A stretch of DNA of 64,000 nucleotides from NCBI RefSeq assembly GCF_026283925.1, contig NZ_JAPDPF010000009.1, forward strand, positions 1 through 64,000, written 5' to 3'. The position numbers and the translations under genes were made by a program. Under the pieces are notes generated by a model. The model had not been told where the DNA came from and did not search any database. It saw only the letters and a list, made by a program, of their open reading frames with translations. Below are positions 45,285 through 55,276 of the stretch, one piece after another; position 1 is the stretch's first letter; every line of letters starts with the position of its first letter. Origin of the DNA: Dyella halodurans (lineage in GTDB: Bacteria > Pseudomonadota > Gammaproteobacteria > Xanthomonadales > Rhodanobacteraceae).

Positions 45285-46772
45285 TTACTTGGAAGTCAGC
45301 CGTTCGCCGCGGTCTGCTGCCGTTCGCTCGAAGGCTTCACTCGCATTGCCACCAAGGGCGACCGATAGCTGCACGGTATCCAGATACTGCGCCGACTTCG
45401 CGCGGATCTGGCCGATCAGTGCCCGCTGGTAGGCCCGCTGCGCATCCAGTACCTGGAGCACGCCGGTCTCGCCTGCCCGGTAGCCTTCCTGATTCAAGCG
45501 AAGACTCGCCGCCGCGGCATTCAAGGCGCGGTCCTGCGCGGCGTATTCTTCGCTGTCATGGTTGATCGCCTGCAGCACATCGGCGACTTGACCCAGCGAC
45601 TTGACGACCGTCTGCTGGTAGCCCGCAAGCGATGCCTTGTAGCCATCGACGGAGGCATTGCGATTAGCCTTGAGCGTTCCCCCGTGGAAAATCGGCCCGG
45701 TCAGCCCGGCGGCGATGCCCCACAAGGTTCCCATGCCAGCGCCTGGGCCAACCTGGCTGAGCGACGCCGACAGCTGCAGATGAGGGTACATGTCGGCCGT
45801 GGCTACGCCGATCGTAGCACTCGCTGCATGCAGCTGGGCTTCCGCCTCAAGGATGTCCGGCCGTTCGCGCGCAAGCTCGGAAGGCAGGCTGACCGGCAGG
45901 TGCGCTGGCAGCACGAAATCGTCGAGGTCAAATTCCGGTGCCACCCAATCGGCAGGGCCCTTGCCCGCCAGCACCGACAAGGCGTGGCGCGCGGTATCCC
46001 GTTGTTGCGCGAGCTGCGGCAGCAGGGTCTCATCCTGCGCGAGCTGGGTCGTGGCCAGCGCAATATCGACCTGCGTGGCGCTGCCGAACTGGTGCGCGGT
46101 GCGCACGAGCTCGAGGTTTTTCCGATCATCGGCGAGCAGCTGCTGCACCGCGTCCATTTGCGCGCGCGCCGAGGCAAGCGCGATGGCCTGGCTGGCGACG
46201 TCGCCGGTCACCGTCAGATAGGCAGCGTCGAAGCGGTGCCGCTGGAGCTCGGCCAAGGCCGTCCGTTCCTCGACCAGGCGCTTGGTGCCGCCGAAAATAT
46301 CGAAGTCGAAGCTCACCGTCGGGCCGACCGCGTAGAAGTTGGACGTCGATGGCATGCCGGTGGCATCGGTCCGCTGGCGACCGGCCTGAGCACCGAAATC
46401 CACCTGTGGCTTCAGTCCACCCCCGGCGGCGGCAATGCCTTCGTCCGCCTGCGCGATCGTGGCATCCGCCGCTTCCAGATCGAGATTGCCTTCGATCGCC
46501 TTGCGCATCACTTGATCAAGCTTCGCGGAACGGAAGCTCGACCACCAATCGCCATCGATCTTCCGGTCGAAGTCGGCGTGCTGGCTGCCCACCGCCCCGC
46601 CACCGTCCGCCAGTTGGGTCTCGGCATCCACGTCGTAATGCTTCGACGCCGACGCCGCCGGCCGCTCGAAGTTGGGACCCACCATGCATCCCGATAGAAG
46701 CACGAGTGAGGACGTAGCCACCATGGCCATCCGGATCATGCGCCCGGACAGCATCGATCTAGCCCATTTCAT
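45285..46772 (-). CDS. Efflux system outer-membrane lipoprotein (NodT/OprM family)
   Basis: 495 aa. TolC-like channel of a tripartite pump. The lipobox LLSGC puts lipidated Cys at residue 29, followed by MVGPNFERPA, the hallmark of the NodT family. Two OEP repeats follow. It is the third gene of the leftward operon HlyD-type adaptor, MFS transporter, outer-membrane factor, with an 18-base gap after the transporter. Confidence 0.93.
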   Translation of the reverse strand: MKWARSMLSGRMIRMAMVATSSLVLLSGCMVGPNFERPAASASKHYDVDAETQLADGGGAVGSQHADFDRKIDGDWWSSFRSAKLDQVMRKAIEGNLDLEAADATIAQADEGIAAAGGGLKPQVDFGAQAGRQRTDATGMPSTSNFYAVGPTVSFDFDIFGGTKRLVEERTALAELQRHRFDAAYLTVTGDVASQAIALASARAQMDAVQQLLADDRKNLELVRTAHQFGSATQVDIALATTQLAQDETLLPQLAQQRDTARHALSVLAGKGPADWVAPEFDLDDFVLPAHLPVSLPSELARERPDILEAEAQLHAASATIGVATADMYPHLQLSASLSQVGPGAGMGTLWGIAAGLTGPIFHGGTLKANRNASVDGYKASLAGYQQTVVKSLGQVADVLQAINHDSEEYAAQDRALNAAAASLRLNQEGYRAGETGVLQVLDAQRAYQRALIGQIRAKSAQYLDTVQLSVALGGNASEAFERTAADRGERLTSK

Positions 46773-46790
46773 TTTTCAGCTCCACGAAGG

Positions 46791-48287
46791 TCAGTGACTG
46801 GTACGCGGTTTGCGAAGAAAAAGCACAAGCGGACTCACCATCAGCATGGCGATCATCAAGAGCTTGAACTGGTCGATGACTGCGATGATCGCGGCCTGCC
46901 CGGTGACCAGTTCATTCATCAGCGCAAGCTGCATCCCCGCGAGATGGCCAGTCGCATGGGCAACGGCGCCGTAGGGCCTGAGGTTCTTGGCGAGCGCCAG
47001 GTGCATGCTCTGGGTATTGTTGTAGAAGTAGATCTGCACGATCGCGATGCCTAGCGTGCTGCCATACAGCCGCGACAGGTTGAAGAGGACGGTACCCGAC
47101 GAGCGAAATGTCGGATCGAGCGTGCTGAAGGCGGCCCGACTGAGGGCGGGTAGCAGGATGCCGAGGCCGGCGCCCTGCAGGGCGCCCGCTGCGACCACCG
47201 CCCATGCATCCATCAACGGTGAATAACCAAGCATCCGCCAGTTGCCGTAGATCACCAGCGCCATGCCAGCCACGATGAACAGTCGGTTGTCGATCCTCGA
47301 CGGCAGGCGCCACGTGAGTATCAACAAGGCTACCAGTGCCGCACCGCGCGGAATCGTCAGGTAGCCGGCTGTGTCGGCTGGATAACCGAGCAGTTCCTCG
47401 AGCATCGGCGAGGTGAGCGCCAGGGTCGGCAACAGGACGAAGCCGAACACGAAGAACATCACGGTGGAGAGGCTGAAATTACGATCCCTCAGCACCGCCG
47501 TGTTGAGGAAGTGGTCTTTCCTGGTAAACACATGCACGGCATACAGGTAGAAGCCGAGCACCGCAGCCGTGGCTTCGACCCAGGTCTCGGTCGAGGCAAA
47601 CCATTCCATGCGCTCGCCGCGATCGAGCATCATCTGCAGCCCTGCGATACCGATCGAGAACGTCGCAAAGCCAAAGAAATCGAACGGCGGGCTTTTCTCG
47701 GCCTTCTTTTCCTTCAGGCAGACAGCCATGGTCAGGAAGATGGCGCCGGCTATCGGCAGGCTGAGATAAGAGAGCGAACGCCAGCCATGGAATTCACTGA
47801 GCCAGCCACCCATGGCCGGACCGCAGACGATCCCGAGCATGGCCGTAACGCTCCACACCGGACCGATGTGTCCATGTCTCAGCGGCGGCAATTCGTCCAA
47901 CAGGATGGCCATCGATAGCGGAGCAAGCGTGCCGCTCGCGGCGCCCTGAAGGATGCGTGCGAAGACGAACTGAAGTGGCGTCGTCGCCAGGGTGGCGAGG
48001 CCCAGTGCGGCCGCGAAGATGGCGAGGGACGCCTGAAAGACCCTCTTCCGCCCGAACCGGCCCGCGAGCCAGTGGGTCATCGGCATCACGATGGCGCCTC
48101 CCACGATGTACGACGAGAACACCCAGCCGATCTCGTCATCCGTCATCGACAAGGCGCCTTGTACGTGAAGCACCGCCGCGTTCGGGAGCGAGATGTTGTA
48201 CGCCTGCATGAACGTCGCGAGCAGGCCGGCTGCGATAAGGGCGCGATGCCGCCACACCACCCTGCTCGGGTTGACGAGGGTGCTCAC
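46791..48287 (-). CDS. DHA2-family MFS drug transporter (EmrB-like)
   Basis: 498 aa, 14 predicted helices. The N-terminal MQAYNISLPNAAVLHVQGALSMTDDEIGWVFSSYIVGGAIVMPMTHWLAGRFGRKRVF is the DHA2 signature with motif A (GRFGRKR), and LGIVCGPAMGGWL is motif C. It is a proton antiporter that works with the HlyD adaptor. It starts at GTG 48287, overlapping the adaptor's stop by four bases (GTGA), so the two are translationally coupled. Confidence 0.93.
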   Translation of the reverse strand: MSTLVNPSRVVWRHRALIAAGLLATFMQAYNISLPNAAVLHVQGALSMTDDEIGWVFSSYIVGGAIVMPMTHWLAGRFGRKRVFQASLAIFAAALGLATLATTPLQFVFARILQGAASGTLAPLSMAILLDELPPLRHGHIGPVWSVTAMLGIVCGPAMGGWLSEFHGWRSLSYLSLPIAGAIFLTMAVCLKEKKAEKSPPFDFFGFATFSIGIAGLQMMLDRGERMEWFASTETWVEATAAVLGFYLYAVHVFTRKDHFLNTAVLRDRNFSLSTVMFFVFGFVLLPTLALTSPMLEELLGYPADTAGYLTIPRGAALVALLILTWRLPSRIDNRLFIVAGMALVIYGNWRMLGYSPLMDAWAVVAAGALQGAGLGILLPALSRAAFSTLDPTFRSSGTVLFNLSRLYGSTLGIAIVQIYFYNNTQSMHLALAKNLRPYGAVAHATGHLAGMQLALMNELVTGQAAIIAVIDQFKLLMIAMLMVSPLVLFLRKPRTSH

Positions 48288-49387
48288 CGGGGCGCTCCTA
48301 TCGCAAGCGCCGCCTGCCGGGTATCGACGCGCACGTTCACGCTGATGCCGGAGTACAGCGGCCACCTGGCATCGGCGGCGTCCAGTTCGAGGCGTACCGG
48401 CAGACGCTGCACCACCTTGACCCAATTGCCGGTCGCGTTCTCGGGCGGGAGTACGGCGAATTCGGATCCGGTGCCGGGGCTCATGCTGACGACGTGCGCC
48501 TTGAAACTATGTCCCGGATAGGCATCGACATCGATTGTTGCCGCCTGGCCTGGTTGCATATGGGTCAAGCCGCTTTCGCGGAAATTCGCCTCCACCCACA
48601 CATCCCGGCTCGACATCATCGAGAACACGGCGGCGCCGCCATTGACGAAATCGCCCACTTGCAGATCGTCGACCTTGGTCACGATGCCGTCGTCGGGCGC
48701 CACCACGTCGGCATAGGAAAGGTCCAGCCGCGCCCGATCCAACTGCGCCTTGGCCTCGCGAACCGTCGGGTGTTGATTGACGTCGATAGCCGGGTCGCCA
48801 TTCAAACCGGCAATGCTGTTGGCCACCTGTTGCTGGACCGAAGCAATGTGCTGCTGGGCCACCTTCAGATCGGTTTCGGCCTGCTCGTAGGAGGAGCGTG
48901 AGGCGAAATCGGAAGCAAGCAGCGCCTTCTTGCGGTCGTACTCGCGTCCGCTGAAGTCGGCGGAATCCTTGGCGGACTGAAGCTCGGCCAACTGCTGTCG
49001 ATAGCTCGCCTTGAGGCCTTCCACCTGAAGACGCGCACTGTTCAGCCGCGCCTCGGCCTGCTCGACGGCGATCCGATAAGGCTCCGGATCGATGCGAAAC
49101 AGCAACTGGCCTTTGTGGACACGCTGATTGTCCTTGACCGCAACTTCCACCACCTGCCCGGAAACCCGGGCATTGATGGAGTCTTTCGCGGCCCGCACGA
49201 AAGCGTCATCGGTGGTCACGTACCGCTCGTCGGCCAGATATTTCGCCCCACCGCCAACGATCAGCAGGAGCGGCAGCGCGACCATCAGCGGCCAGCGCAG
49301 CTTCGCCCTGATACTCCGCTGCACGGTCTCGACCTGGTCGCCTGAATCCAGGCCACTAGCCATCTCATCGAATTGTTTGCGCATCAT
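48284..49387 (-). CDS. HlyD-family membrane fusion protein (EmrA-like)
   Basis: 367 aa. One N-terminal transmembrane helix (about 34-52), the lipoyl/barrel-sandwich halves (VSGQVVEVAVKDNQRVHKGQLLFRIDPEPY and LSYADVVAPDDGIVTKVDDLQVGDFV), a long coiled-coil hairpin (about 95-200), and a beta-barrel end. It links the EmrB-like transporter to the outer-membrane lipoprotein. Start used is ATG 49387; a TTG at 49402 is possible. It is the first gene of the pump operon and divergent from the TetR gene. Confidence 0.92.
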   Translation of the reverse strand: MMRKQFDEMASGLDSGDQVETVQRSIRAKLRWPLMVALPLLLIVGGGAKYLADERYVTTDDAFVRAAKDSINARVSGQVVEVAVKDNQRVHKGQLLFRIDPEPYRIAVEQAEARLNSARLQVEGLKASYRQQLAELQSAKDSADFSGREYDRKKALLASDFASRSSYEQAETDLKVAQQHIASVQQQVANSIAGLNGDPAIDVNQHPTVREAKAQLDRARLDLSYADVVAPDDGIVTKVDDLQVGDFVNGGAAVFSMMSSRDVWVEANFRESGLTHMQPGQAATIDVDAYPGHSFKAHVVSMSPGTGSEFAVLPPENATGNWVKVVQRLPVRLELDAADARWPLYSGISVNVRVDTRQAALAIGAPR

Positions 49388-49610
49388 AGGATCCGAAATC
49401 AACGTGGGGACAACGCCGGCACCGGTCGTCGTTCATTGCTTTGCCGATGCCGTTCAGGCGCTCGTCGGCGCAGCCCAGCAAGGCTCGCGCCGGCTTGCCG
49501 CCCTTGCACCAGCGGCCGCCGCATGGCCAACCAGCGGTTAACGTGACACCTCTTCATGCCTTCGCCGGCGCGCAGTGGCCGGGGCAGCGTCGCGGGCTGT
49601 CTTAGCGCGC

Positions 49611-49638
49611 TTGCTTTTTGTACTGCCACGTATAATAT
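49611..49638 (+). promoter_or_regulatory. Putative tetR promoter
   Basis: TTGCTT (49611-49616) and TAATAT (49633-49638) with a 16-base spacer; TATAAT at 49631 overlaps at a shorter spacing. The AT-rich segment lies about 30 bases upstream of the TetR gene and is a plausible site for autoregulation. Confidence 0.5.
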
Positions 49639-49667
49639 TCTCGCAAAAGCTGGAGGTCAAGTTTTTT

Positions 49668-50297
49668 ATGCGAATCGATACAAAACAAACAGAGGCAGCG
49701 AAAAGGCCCCGCGGGCGGCCTCGCGCCTATGAGCCCGAGGTGGCCTTGCGGCAGGCGGCCGACGCCTTCTGGAAGGCTGGTTACTCCGGCACCTCGCTGG
49801 ACGACATCACGGCCGCGACCGGCATGAATCGACCGAGCCTGCGCGCGGCGTTTGGCGACAAGCACACCATGTATCTCAAGGCGCTGGCCGATTATTGGGA
49901 CCTGAAATTTGCCGTGATGCATGAAGCGCTTGCGAGCGATCGGTCCTTGAAAGACACGCTGATGAACGTCTATGACGCGGCGCTATCCATCTATTTCTCT
50001 GGAGATGGCCACGCGCGCGGGTGTTTCGTGGTGGGAACGGCCATCACCGAAGCGGTCAACGATCCTGAGATCCAGGGCATCGTGATGGACGGCTTGCGCA
50101 TGCTCGATGCGGATTTCGAGGCACGCCTGCGCCTGGCGCGCGCTGCGGGAGAGCTCAAGGCAGACGCGGATCCCGGCGCGCTTGCCGTGCTCGCCTCGGC
50201 GACCATGCATACGATTGCCATCCGTGCCCGTGCCGGCGCACCTCGCAAGGAGCTGAGAAAGCTTGCAAGAAAGGCGGTCAGCGTGATCTGCGGATGA
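49668..50297 (+). CDS. TetR/AcrR family transcriptional regulator
   Basis: 209 aa. N-terminal helix-turn-helix: RGRPRAYEPEVALRQAADAFWKAGYSGTSLDDITAATGMNRPSLRAAFGDKHTMYLKAL, the TetR_N pattern. The C-terminal helical ligand domain is of the TetR_C group found in many efflux repressors (RGCFVVGTAITEA). GGAGGT at 49652-49657 precedes the ATG. It is divergent from the EmrAB-type pump operon, which it likely represses. Confidence 0.92.
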   Translation: MRIDTKQTEAAKRPRGRPRAYEPEVALRQAADAFWKAGYSGTSLDDITAATGMNRPSLRAAFGDKHTMYLKALADYWDLKFAVMHEALASDRSLKDTLMNVYDAALSIYFSGDGHARGCFVVGTAITEAVNDPEIQGIVMDGLRMLDADFEARLRLARAAGELKADADPGALAVLASATMHTIAIRARAGAPRKELRKLARKAVSVICG

Positions 50298-50331
50298 GCA
50301 GTCGATGCGCGCCGGAGGCGTGAGGCGGTTC

Positions 50332-50850
50332 ATGCCTGAGGCCCTTCCCGACATCATCGCGCCGCATCTGGCCGTGCTGTTCTGTGGCATCAATCCCGGA
50401 TTGATGGCGGCGGCAACGGGACATCATTTCGCCGGACACGCGAATCGCTACTGGCGAGTCATCCATCTCGCCGGCTTTACACCGCAGGAAATCCGGCCCG
50501 AAGACGATCGCCTGATCCTGCAACACCATTGTGGCCTGACGTCGGTGGTCAAGCGCCCAACCGCGCGGGCGGATCAGCTGTCGCCCGGGGATTTCTTGTC
50601 ATCGGCCGCCGGCTTCGAGCAAAAGATAGCGCGCTATGCACCACGTTTCGTCGCCTTTCTCGGCAAGGCGGCGTACGCCGCGCTTTCGGGTCAGCGGGAG
50701 GTTGCCTGGGGTTTGCAAGCCGCGACCATCAAGCGTTCTGCTGTTTGGGTATTGCCCAATCCCAGCGGACGGAATCGCGCGTTTACGCTCGATCAGCTGG
50801 TCGCGGCTTACCGTGAACTCTATCTGGCAACACGTCGGGGCTCAGCCTAA
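50332..50850 (+). CDS. mug: Mismatch-specific uracil-DNA glycosylase
   Basis: 172 aa. G:U/T mismatch-specific DNA glycosylase. Family motifs are GINPG (VLFCGINPGLMAAATGHHFA, active-site loop with Asn) and NPSGRN (the DNA-intercalating loop). It excises uracil and ethenocytosine opposite guanine. ATG 50332 is chosen with GAGG at 50322-50325; ATG 50305 is an alternative. It converges on the methylpurine glycosylase gene. Confidence 0.92.
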   Translation: MPEALPDIIAPHLAVLFCGINPGLMAAATGHHFAGHANRYWRVIHLAGFTPQEIRPEDDRLILQHHCGLTSVVKRPTARADQLSPGDFLSSAAGFEQKIARYAPRFVAFLGKAAYAALSGQREVAWGLQAATIKRSAVWVLPNPSGRNRAFTLDQLVAAYRELYLATRRGSA

Positions 50851-50917
50851 GACGCTCGTTGATTGACCGACGGCTGCCGCCAGCCTGGGGCACCATGGGC
50901 ATGGGATGAAGTGCCCT

Positions 50918-50949
50918 GCCGGCCTTCGCATCAACGCGCGAAGACCGGC
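50918..50949. terminator. Hairpin between convergent glycosylase genes
   Basis: 50918-50929 pairs with 50938-50949 (GCCGGCCTTCGC / GCGAAGACCGGC) with one C-A mismatch and an eight-base loop. There is no T tract. It could serve both converging genes. Confidence 0.4.
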
Positions 50950-50960
50950 CTGCAAAACCA

Positions 50961-51584
50961 TCAGGCGCTGGTCAGCACGGGGCCTGATACGTAGCGACTA
51001 TTCGGCACGCGCCATCGCCACGGCAGCTCCTTGGCCAGCCGGATGCCGACGCGAGGTCCGCCCTCGAGGCCTTCGGGCGGCGCGACGCCGTCATCGACGA
51101 TAGCGAAGCCATCGCTAGCGCCAACCAGATCGATGCCATTTTGCGCCCCGGTGATGCCCATGGCCTGCGTCAGGCGAGCCGGCCCCCGGCACAGGTCACG
51201 GTTCTTGGTCCCCCAGGGACGCGCCTCGCGCATTTCCTCCAGCCCATGCAGCGGTTCGATCGCCCGGATCAGCACGCCTTCCCCCGCCGGACTGCACACG
51301 CAATTGCAGCACCAGTGCATGCCATAGGTGAAGTAAACATACATATGCCCCGCGGGACCAAACATGATCGCGTTGCGCGCGGTCTTGCCACGAAATGTGT
51401 GCGCTGCCGGGTCGACCGATCCGACATAGGCCTCGACTTCGACGATACGACCTGCCCGACCATCGGCAGAAGCCAGGATCTTGTTGAGCAACTGGGGCGC
51501 CACCGTCGTGGCTGTTCGTTCGAAGAACGACCGCGACAAGATCGTCCCTGGCCAGGCCATCGCCTGATGAGATCCTTTGGACAT
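50961..51584 (-). CDS. 3-methyladenine DNA glycosylase (AAG/MPG family)
   Basis: 207 aa. Monofunctional alkyladenine glycosylase fold: [70 protein letters not shown]. The motif EVEAY carries the catalytic Glu, and [14 protein letters not shown] the intercalating Tyr. It removes alkylated purines. It converges with the mug gene, making a small base-excision pair. Confidence 0.93.
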   Translation of the reverse strand: MSKGSHQAMAWPGTILSRSFFERTATTVAPQLLNKILASADGRAGRIVEVEAYVGSVDPAAHTFRGKTARNAIMFGPAGHMYVYFTYGMHWCCNCVCSPAGEGVLIRAIEPLHGLEEMREARPWGTKNRDLCRGPARLTQAMGITGAQNGIDLVGASDGFAIVDDGVAPPEGLEGGPRVGIRLAKELPWRWRVPNSRYVSGPVLTSA

Positions 51585-52110
51585 TCGGCTGCTCCGGCCA
51601 TCGTCTGGATGGCGACATTCTGCACATGCGGAATGTTGTCCCGTGGCCGAGGTATTTCAACCGAGCGAAGTGACTTCCGAGTATCAACGCCATTCGCAAT
51701 GGCTAACGACCGCCTGGAGCGCGCGCACCATCGCAGTGCCCCGCCCTGCTCGATCAGCCAGAGGCGGCCTGCCACCACGACTGCTTCGTCCGGCGAGCCT
51801 GCCGCGCAATCGGCGCGGACGTTTTGGCCTCTCGCCGATTGCGGAGACCGGCGTAACGCATTCGTTCGCGCAGCAAACGGACGGTCAATTGCGCCGTATA
51901 CATCGTCTTGACCAGCCTGCGGCAATTCTGCCGCGACACCACGGCACCAGCGCGTTGATCCCATGCTTGGAAGCTTTAGACCGCCCGTTTGCGCGGGCGG
52001 CCGGCTTCCGTGGCTTTGCCGCGATCGTTATGCCGCTGGTATCGACAACCCAAGGGGGCCAGCGCGGCCCCACCGACTGCGACACCCCATCCGAGCACAG
52101 GAGTATTCCG
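51585..52110. other. Intergenic region, nothing firm
   Basis: 526 bases. Frames on both strands are open for 60-90 codons but have arginine/alanine-rich composition and no motif. It may be decayed sequence. A GGCCGCGCG-type hairpin lies near 51980. AGGAG at 52099-52103 belongs to the haloperoxidase-like gene. Confidence 0.4.
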
Positions 52111-52938
52111 ATGAGCAGCACCATCACCACCAAAGACGGCGTCGACATCTTCTACAAGGACTGGGGCACCGGGCAGCCCATCGTTTTCAGTCACGGCTGG
52201 CCCTTATCGGCCGATGATTGGGATGCCCAGATGCTGTTCTTCCTGAGTCATGGCTATCGCGTGATCGCACACGATCGGCGCGGGCACGGGCGCTCCAGCC
52301 AGACGGCCGATGGCAACGACATGGATCATTACGCCGCCGACCTCGCAGCGCTTACGGAAGCCCTTGATCTTCGCGATGCCATCCATGTGGGACATTCCAC
52401 CGGCGGTGGCGAAGTGGCGCACTATGTGGCCCGTCACGGCCAGCAGCGCACGGCGAAGATCGTCCTGATCAGCGCAGTGCCGCCGATCATGCTCAAGAGC
52501 AAGAACAACCCGGACGGAACTCCGCTCGAGGTTTTCGACGGGCTGCGCGCACAACTCGCCGCCAATCGCGCCCAATTCTACCTGGACATACCCGCGGGGC
52601 CGTTCTATGGCTACAACCGCCCGGGCGCCAAGGTCGACCAGGGGATCATCCAGAACTGGTGGCGCCAGGGCATGATGGGCGGCGCCAAGGCGCATTACGA
52701 CTGCATCAAGGCGTTCTCGGAAACCGACTTCACCGAAGACCTGAAGAGCATCCATCAGCCTGCGCTGGTCATGCATGGCGATGATGACCAGGTGGTGCCG
52801 TACAAGGACGCCGGGGTGCTGTCAGCGAAACTGCTGAAGAACGCGACGCTCAAGATCTACCCGGGTTTTCCCCATGGCGCATTGACGACCCATGCCGATG
52901 TCATCAACGCGGATCTGCTGGCCTTCATCCGGGGATAA
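52111..52938 (+). CDS. Alpha/beta hydrolase (cofactor-free haloperoxidase-like)
   Basis: 275 aa. Close to bacterial non-haem chloroperoxidases/perhydrolases: [71 protein letters not shown] with the catalytic Ser, [10 protein letters not shown] (Asp) and FPHGALTTH (His). It is an esterase that can make peracids. AGGAG precedes the ATG. Monocistronic. Confidence 0.93.
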   Translation: MSSTITTKDGVDIFYKDWGTGQPIVFSHGWPLSADDWDAQMLFFLSHGYRVIAHDRRGHGRSSQTADGNDMDHYAADLAALTEALDLRDAIHVGHSTGGGEVAHYVARHGQQRTAKIVLISAVPPIMLKSKNNPDGTPLEVFDGLRAQLAANRAQFYLDIPAGPFYGYNRPGAKVDQGIIQNWWRQGMMGGAKAHYDCIKAFSETDFTEDLKSIHQPALVMHGDDDQVVPYKDAGVLSAKLLKNATLKIYPGFPHGALTTHADVINADLLAFIRG

Positions 52939-53286
52939 CGCCAAGTCGTGGGATGGGCAGTTGATGGTCGCATCCCGCGAAACGACCGCAGGACCGGGCC
53001 ACGGGTGAACGCGTCGAGGAAACTGGCTCTCAAGGTGACGAAGGCCTTTCGCCATCTTGAGAAGTCTTTGGATGTGAGGCCGCGAAGCCCGCCGGGATTG
53101 GCGAAACAGGCGTTTACACGCAGGCGCTTGCCGCGCGTATTCGGCATACCAACGATCCAGCCAGAGTCAGCGCCGCTCGCGCGCTGCATCTGGCGTATTC
53201 TTGGCGATCCAGGCCGCAACCAACGCTGCGCCTTGCAGCGCTTGGCCCTGATATGCACACGGTCAATGACTGCGAAGGACAATCAC
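52939..53286. other. Intergenic region upstream of msrA
   Basis: 348 bases. No gene, repeat or terminator of note was seen; it should hold the msrA promoter. Confidence 0.4.
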
Positions 53287-53796
53287 ATGACGACAAAAAC
53301 CGAAACGGCCATCCTTGCTGGCGGTTGCTTCTGGGGAATGCAGGATCTGCTGCGGCGTTACCCGGGCGTGCTGTCCACGCGGGTGGGTTACTCGGGTGGT
53401 GACGTGGCCAACGCCACCTACCGTAACCATGGCACGCACGCGGAAGCGATCGAGATCGTGTTCGATCCGAGCCGACTCAGCTATCGCCAGATCCTCGAGT
53501 TCTTTTTCCAGATCCACGACCCGACGACGTTGAATCGCCAGGGCAACGACGTGGGCCTGAGCTACCGCTCCGCCATCTTCTATCTCGACGACCAGCAGAA
53601 ACGCGAAGCCGAGGACGCCGTGGCCGATGCCGACGCGTCAGGCCTGTGGCCCGGCAAGGTGGTTACCGAGATTGCCGCCGCGGGCCCGTTCTGGGAAGCC
53701 GAACCAGAACACCAGGATTATCTGGAGCGCTATCCAAACGGCTACACCTGCCACTTCATCCGGCCGGACTGGAAGCTGCCCAGACGCGGGCAGTGA
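53287..53796 (+). CDS. msrA: Peptide methionine-S-sulfoxide reductase
   Basis: 169 aa. Catalytic GGCFWG motif with Cys14; [31 protein letters not shown] is the MsrA core. It reduces methionine-S-sulfoxide in proteins. No fused MsrB and no C-terminal resolving Cys are apparent beyond YTCHFI. Starts at ATG 53287 with AAGGA upstream. A small cupin gene follows 41 bases later. Confidence 0.95.
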   Translation: MTTKTETAILAGGCFWGMQDLLRRYPGVLSTRVGYSGGDVANATYRNHGTHAEAIEIVFDPSRLSYRQILEFFFQIHDPTTLNRQGNDVGLSYRSAIFYLDDQQKREAEDAVADADASGLWPGKVVTEIAAAGPFWEAEPEHQDYLERYPNGYTCHFIRPDWKLPRRGQ

Positions 53797-53837
53797 TCCC
53801 GATCGGCAATGATTGAGCAATCACTGAGGATGCATCC

Positions 53838-54236
53838 ATGAAACCCACTCGAATCGCGGCCGTCATGCTGCTGGCCGTCACTGCCCTGGCGCCCCTCGCA
53901 GGATGGACGCAGCAAACAGGAGTCCATCGCACCGACCTCCAGCGCCACGACCTCAGCATGCCGGGGTGGGAGGCTATCCAGGTACGCGTCGATATCGATC
54001 CGGGAGCACTCGCCCCCAATCATCGGCACCCGGGCGAAGAGATCATCTATGTGCTGGCGGGCACACTCGAGTATCAGCTGCAGGGCAAGCCCCCGGTCAC
54101 GCTCAAGGCTGGCGATGTCCTGTTTGTCCCGGCGGGAGTCGTCCACAGCGCGAAGAACGTAGGCCACGACAACGCGTCCGAACTCGCGACCTATGTCGTG
54201 GAAAAGGGCAAGCCGCTGGTCGAGCTGGTCAAGTAA
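53838..54236 (+). CDS. Exported cupin domain protein
   Basis: 132 aa. A signal peptide (residues 1-25) is followed by one cupin barrel: PNHRHPGEEIIYVLAGTLEYQLQG supplies the metal ligands His, His and Glu, and AGDVLFVPAGVVHSAKN the last His. Metal-binding periplasmic protein of unknown reaction. It follows msrA on the same strand and may be co-transcribed, which would link it to oxidative stress. Confidence 0.88.
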   Translation: MKPTRIAAVMLLAVTALAPLAGWTQQTGVHRTDLQRHDLSMPGWEAIQVRVDIDPGALAPNHRHPGEEIIYVLAGTLEYQLQGKPPVTLKAGDVLFVPAGVVHSAKNVGHDNASELATYVVEKGKPLVELVK

Positions 54237-54361
54237 GCAGCAAGCATCGCCGCGATTTCCCGGGCAACGCTTACCGACGATGTGCATCGCTTGCGCACCG
54301 GCCTCGAGCTGAGGCCGGTGCGTATCCGGTCTAGTGATGACCGTTGGCCCAGGCGGGCGCC

Positions 54362-55159
54362 TCAGGCAAGGTCGTAGCGCGCCGCAGGCTTGTTGCGCGA
54401 CAGGTTGGGCAGCAAGGCCTGACGTGCCGCTTCGTAGGCTGTCCAGTCCGCCGCGTCCGGTAGCGAGGGGACGGTGAAGGTCTCGCCCTGATCAAGGCCG
54501 GCCAGCGCCGCATCCACCAGGTCGGTCGCCGACATCACCATGGCGGAAGGCAGCTGGTCGACCGGATGGCCCGCCACGTCCCAGAACTCGGTGGCGATCG
54601 CGCCCGGCAGGACGGCCTGCACACGCAGGCCGTTGCCGGCAAGCTCGTGCTGGAGCGACTGCGTAAACGCCAGCACATAGGCCTTGGTAGCGCCGTACAC
54701 GCCATTGAGCAGCTCCGGCGCCACGGCCACGATGGAGGCGACATTGATCACCGTACCGCCGCCGCGCTCGACCAGGCCCGGTACCGCCGCATAGGTCAGG
54801 CGCGTAAGCGCGCCCACATTGAGCGAAATCATCTCGGTCATGCGTGCGACGTCGGATGCCAGCAGCGGGGTAGCGGCGCCGAAGCCGGCGTTATTGACCA
54901 GCACCGAGATGCTGCGGTCCTCACGCAGCAGGTTCTCCACGCTGGCCAGTTCCGCGGGATCGTTGAGATCGGCCGCAAACACCTGGATCGAACGCCCTGT
55001 CTCGTCGGTCAGGCGACGCGCCAGCGCGTCCAGGCGCTGGCGATTGCGCGCCACCAGGATGAGGTCGTGGCCACGGCGCGCCAGGCGCTCGGCGTAGATG
55101 GCGCCAATGCCGGTGGAAGCGCCGGTAATAAGGGCCGTGCCCTTGTGCGAGGAAGTCAT
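54362..55159 (-). CDS. SDR family oxidoreductase
   Basis: 265 aa. Classical short-chain dehydrogenase: TGASTGIGAIYAERLA (NAD(P) loop), NNAGFG, catalytic Ser/Tyr/Lys in NVASIVAVAP and YGATKAY. RNRQRLDALARRL after the first strand suggests NADPH preference. The ATG at 55159 has GGAGA seven bases upstream. It is divergent from the GlxA-type regulator gene at 55277. Confidence 0.92.
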   Translation of the reverse strand: MTSSHKGTALITGASTGIGAIYAERLARRGHDLILVARNRQRLDALARRLTDETGRSIQVFAADLNDPAELASVENLLREDRSISVLVNNAGFGAATPLLASDVARMTEMISLNVGALTRLTYAAVPGLVERGGGTVINVASIVAVAPELLNGVYGATKAYVLAFTQSLQHELAGNGLRVQAVLPGAIATEFWDVAGHPVDQLPSAMVMSATDLVDAALAGLDQGETFTVPSLPDAADWTAYEAARQALLPNLSRNKPAARYDLA

Positions 55160-55225
55160 GTTGAGGTCTCCGAACGCGCCAGCGGGATGCCAGCGCCACG
55201 AGCACCTTTGTAGGCCCGATCGGTG

Positions 55226-55241
55226 TAGACTCAAATGTCTA
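55226..55241. promoter_or_regulatory. Inverted repeat in the SDR/GlxA divergent region
   Basis: TAGAC (55226-55230), six-base spacer, GTCTA (55237-55241), located 36-51 bases upstream of the regulator start and 67-82 bases upstream of the SDR start. It is a plausible operator for the AraC/GlxA-type regulator. Confidence 0.45.
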
Positions 55242-55276
55242 ATATGCCACCTTTTCTGCCATGCAGGAGACTTGCC

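Noticed and set aside
51585-52110. Possible transposase remnant between the glycosylase and haloperoxidase-like genes
   Set aside because: Open arginine-rich frames look a little like IS-derived sequence, but no DDE motif, terminal inverted repeats or target duplications were found.
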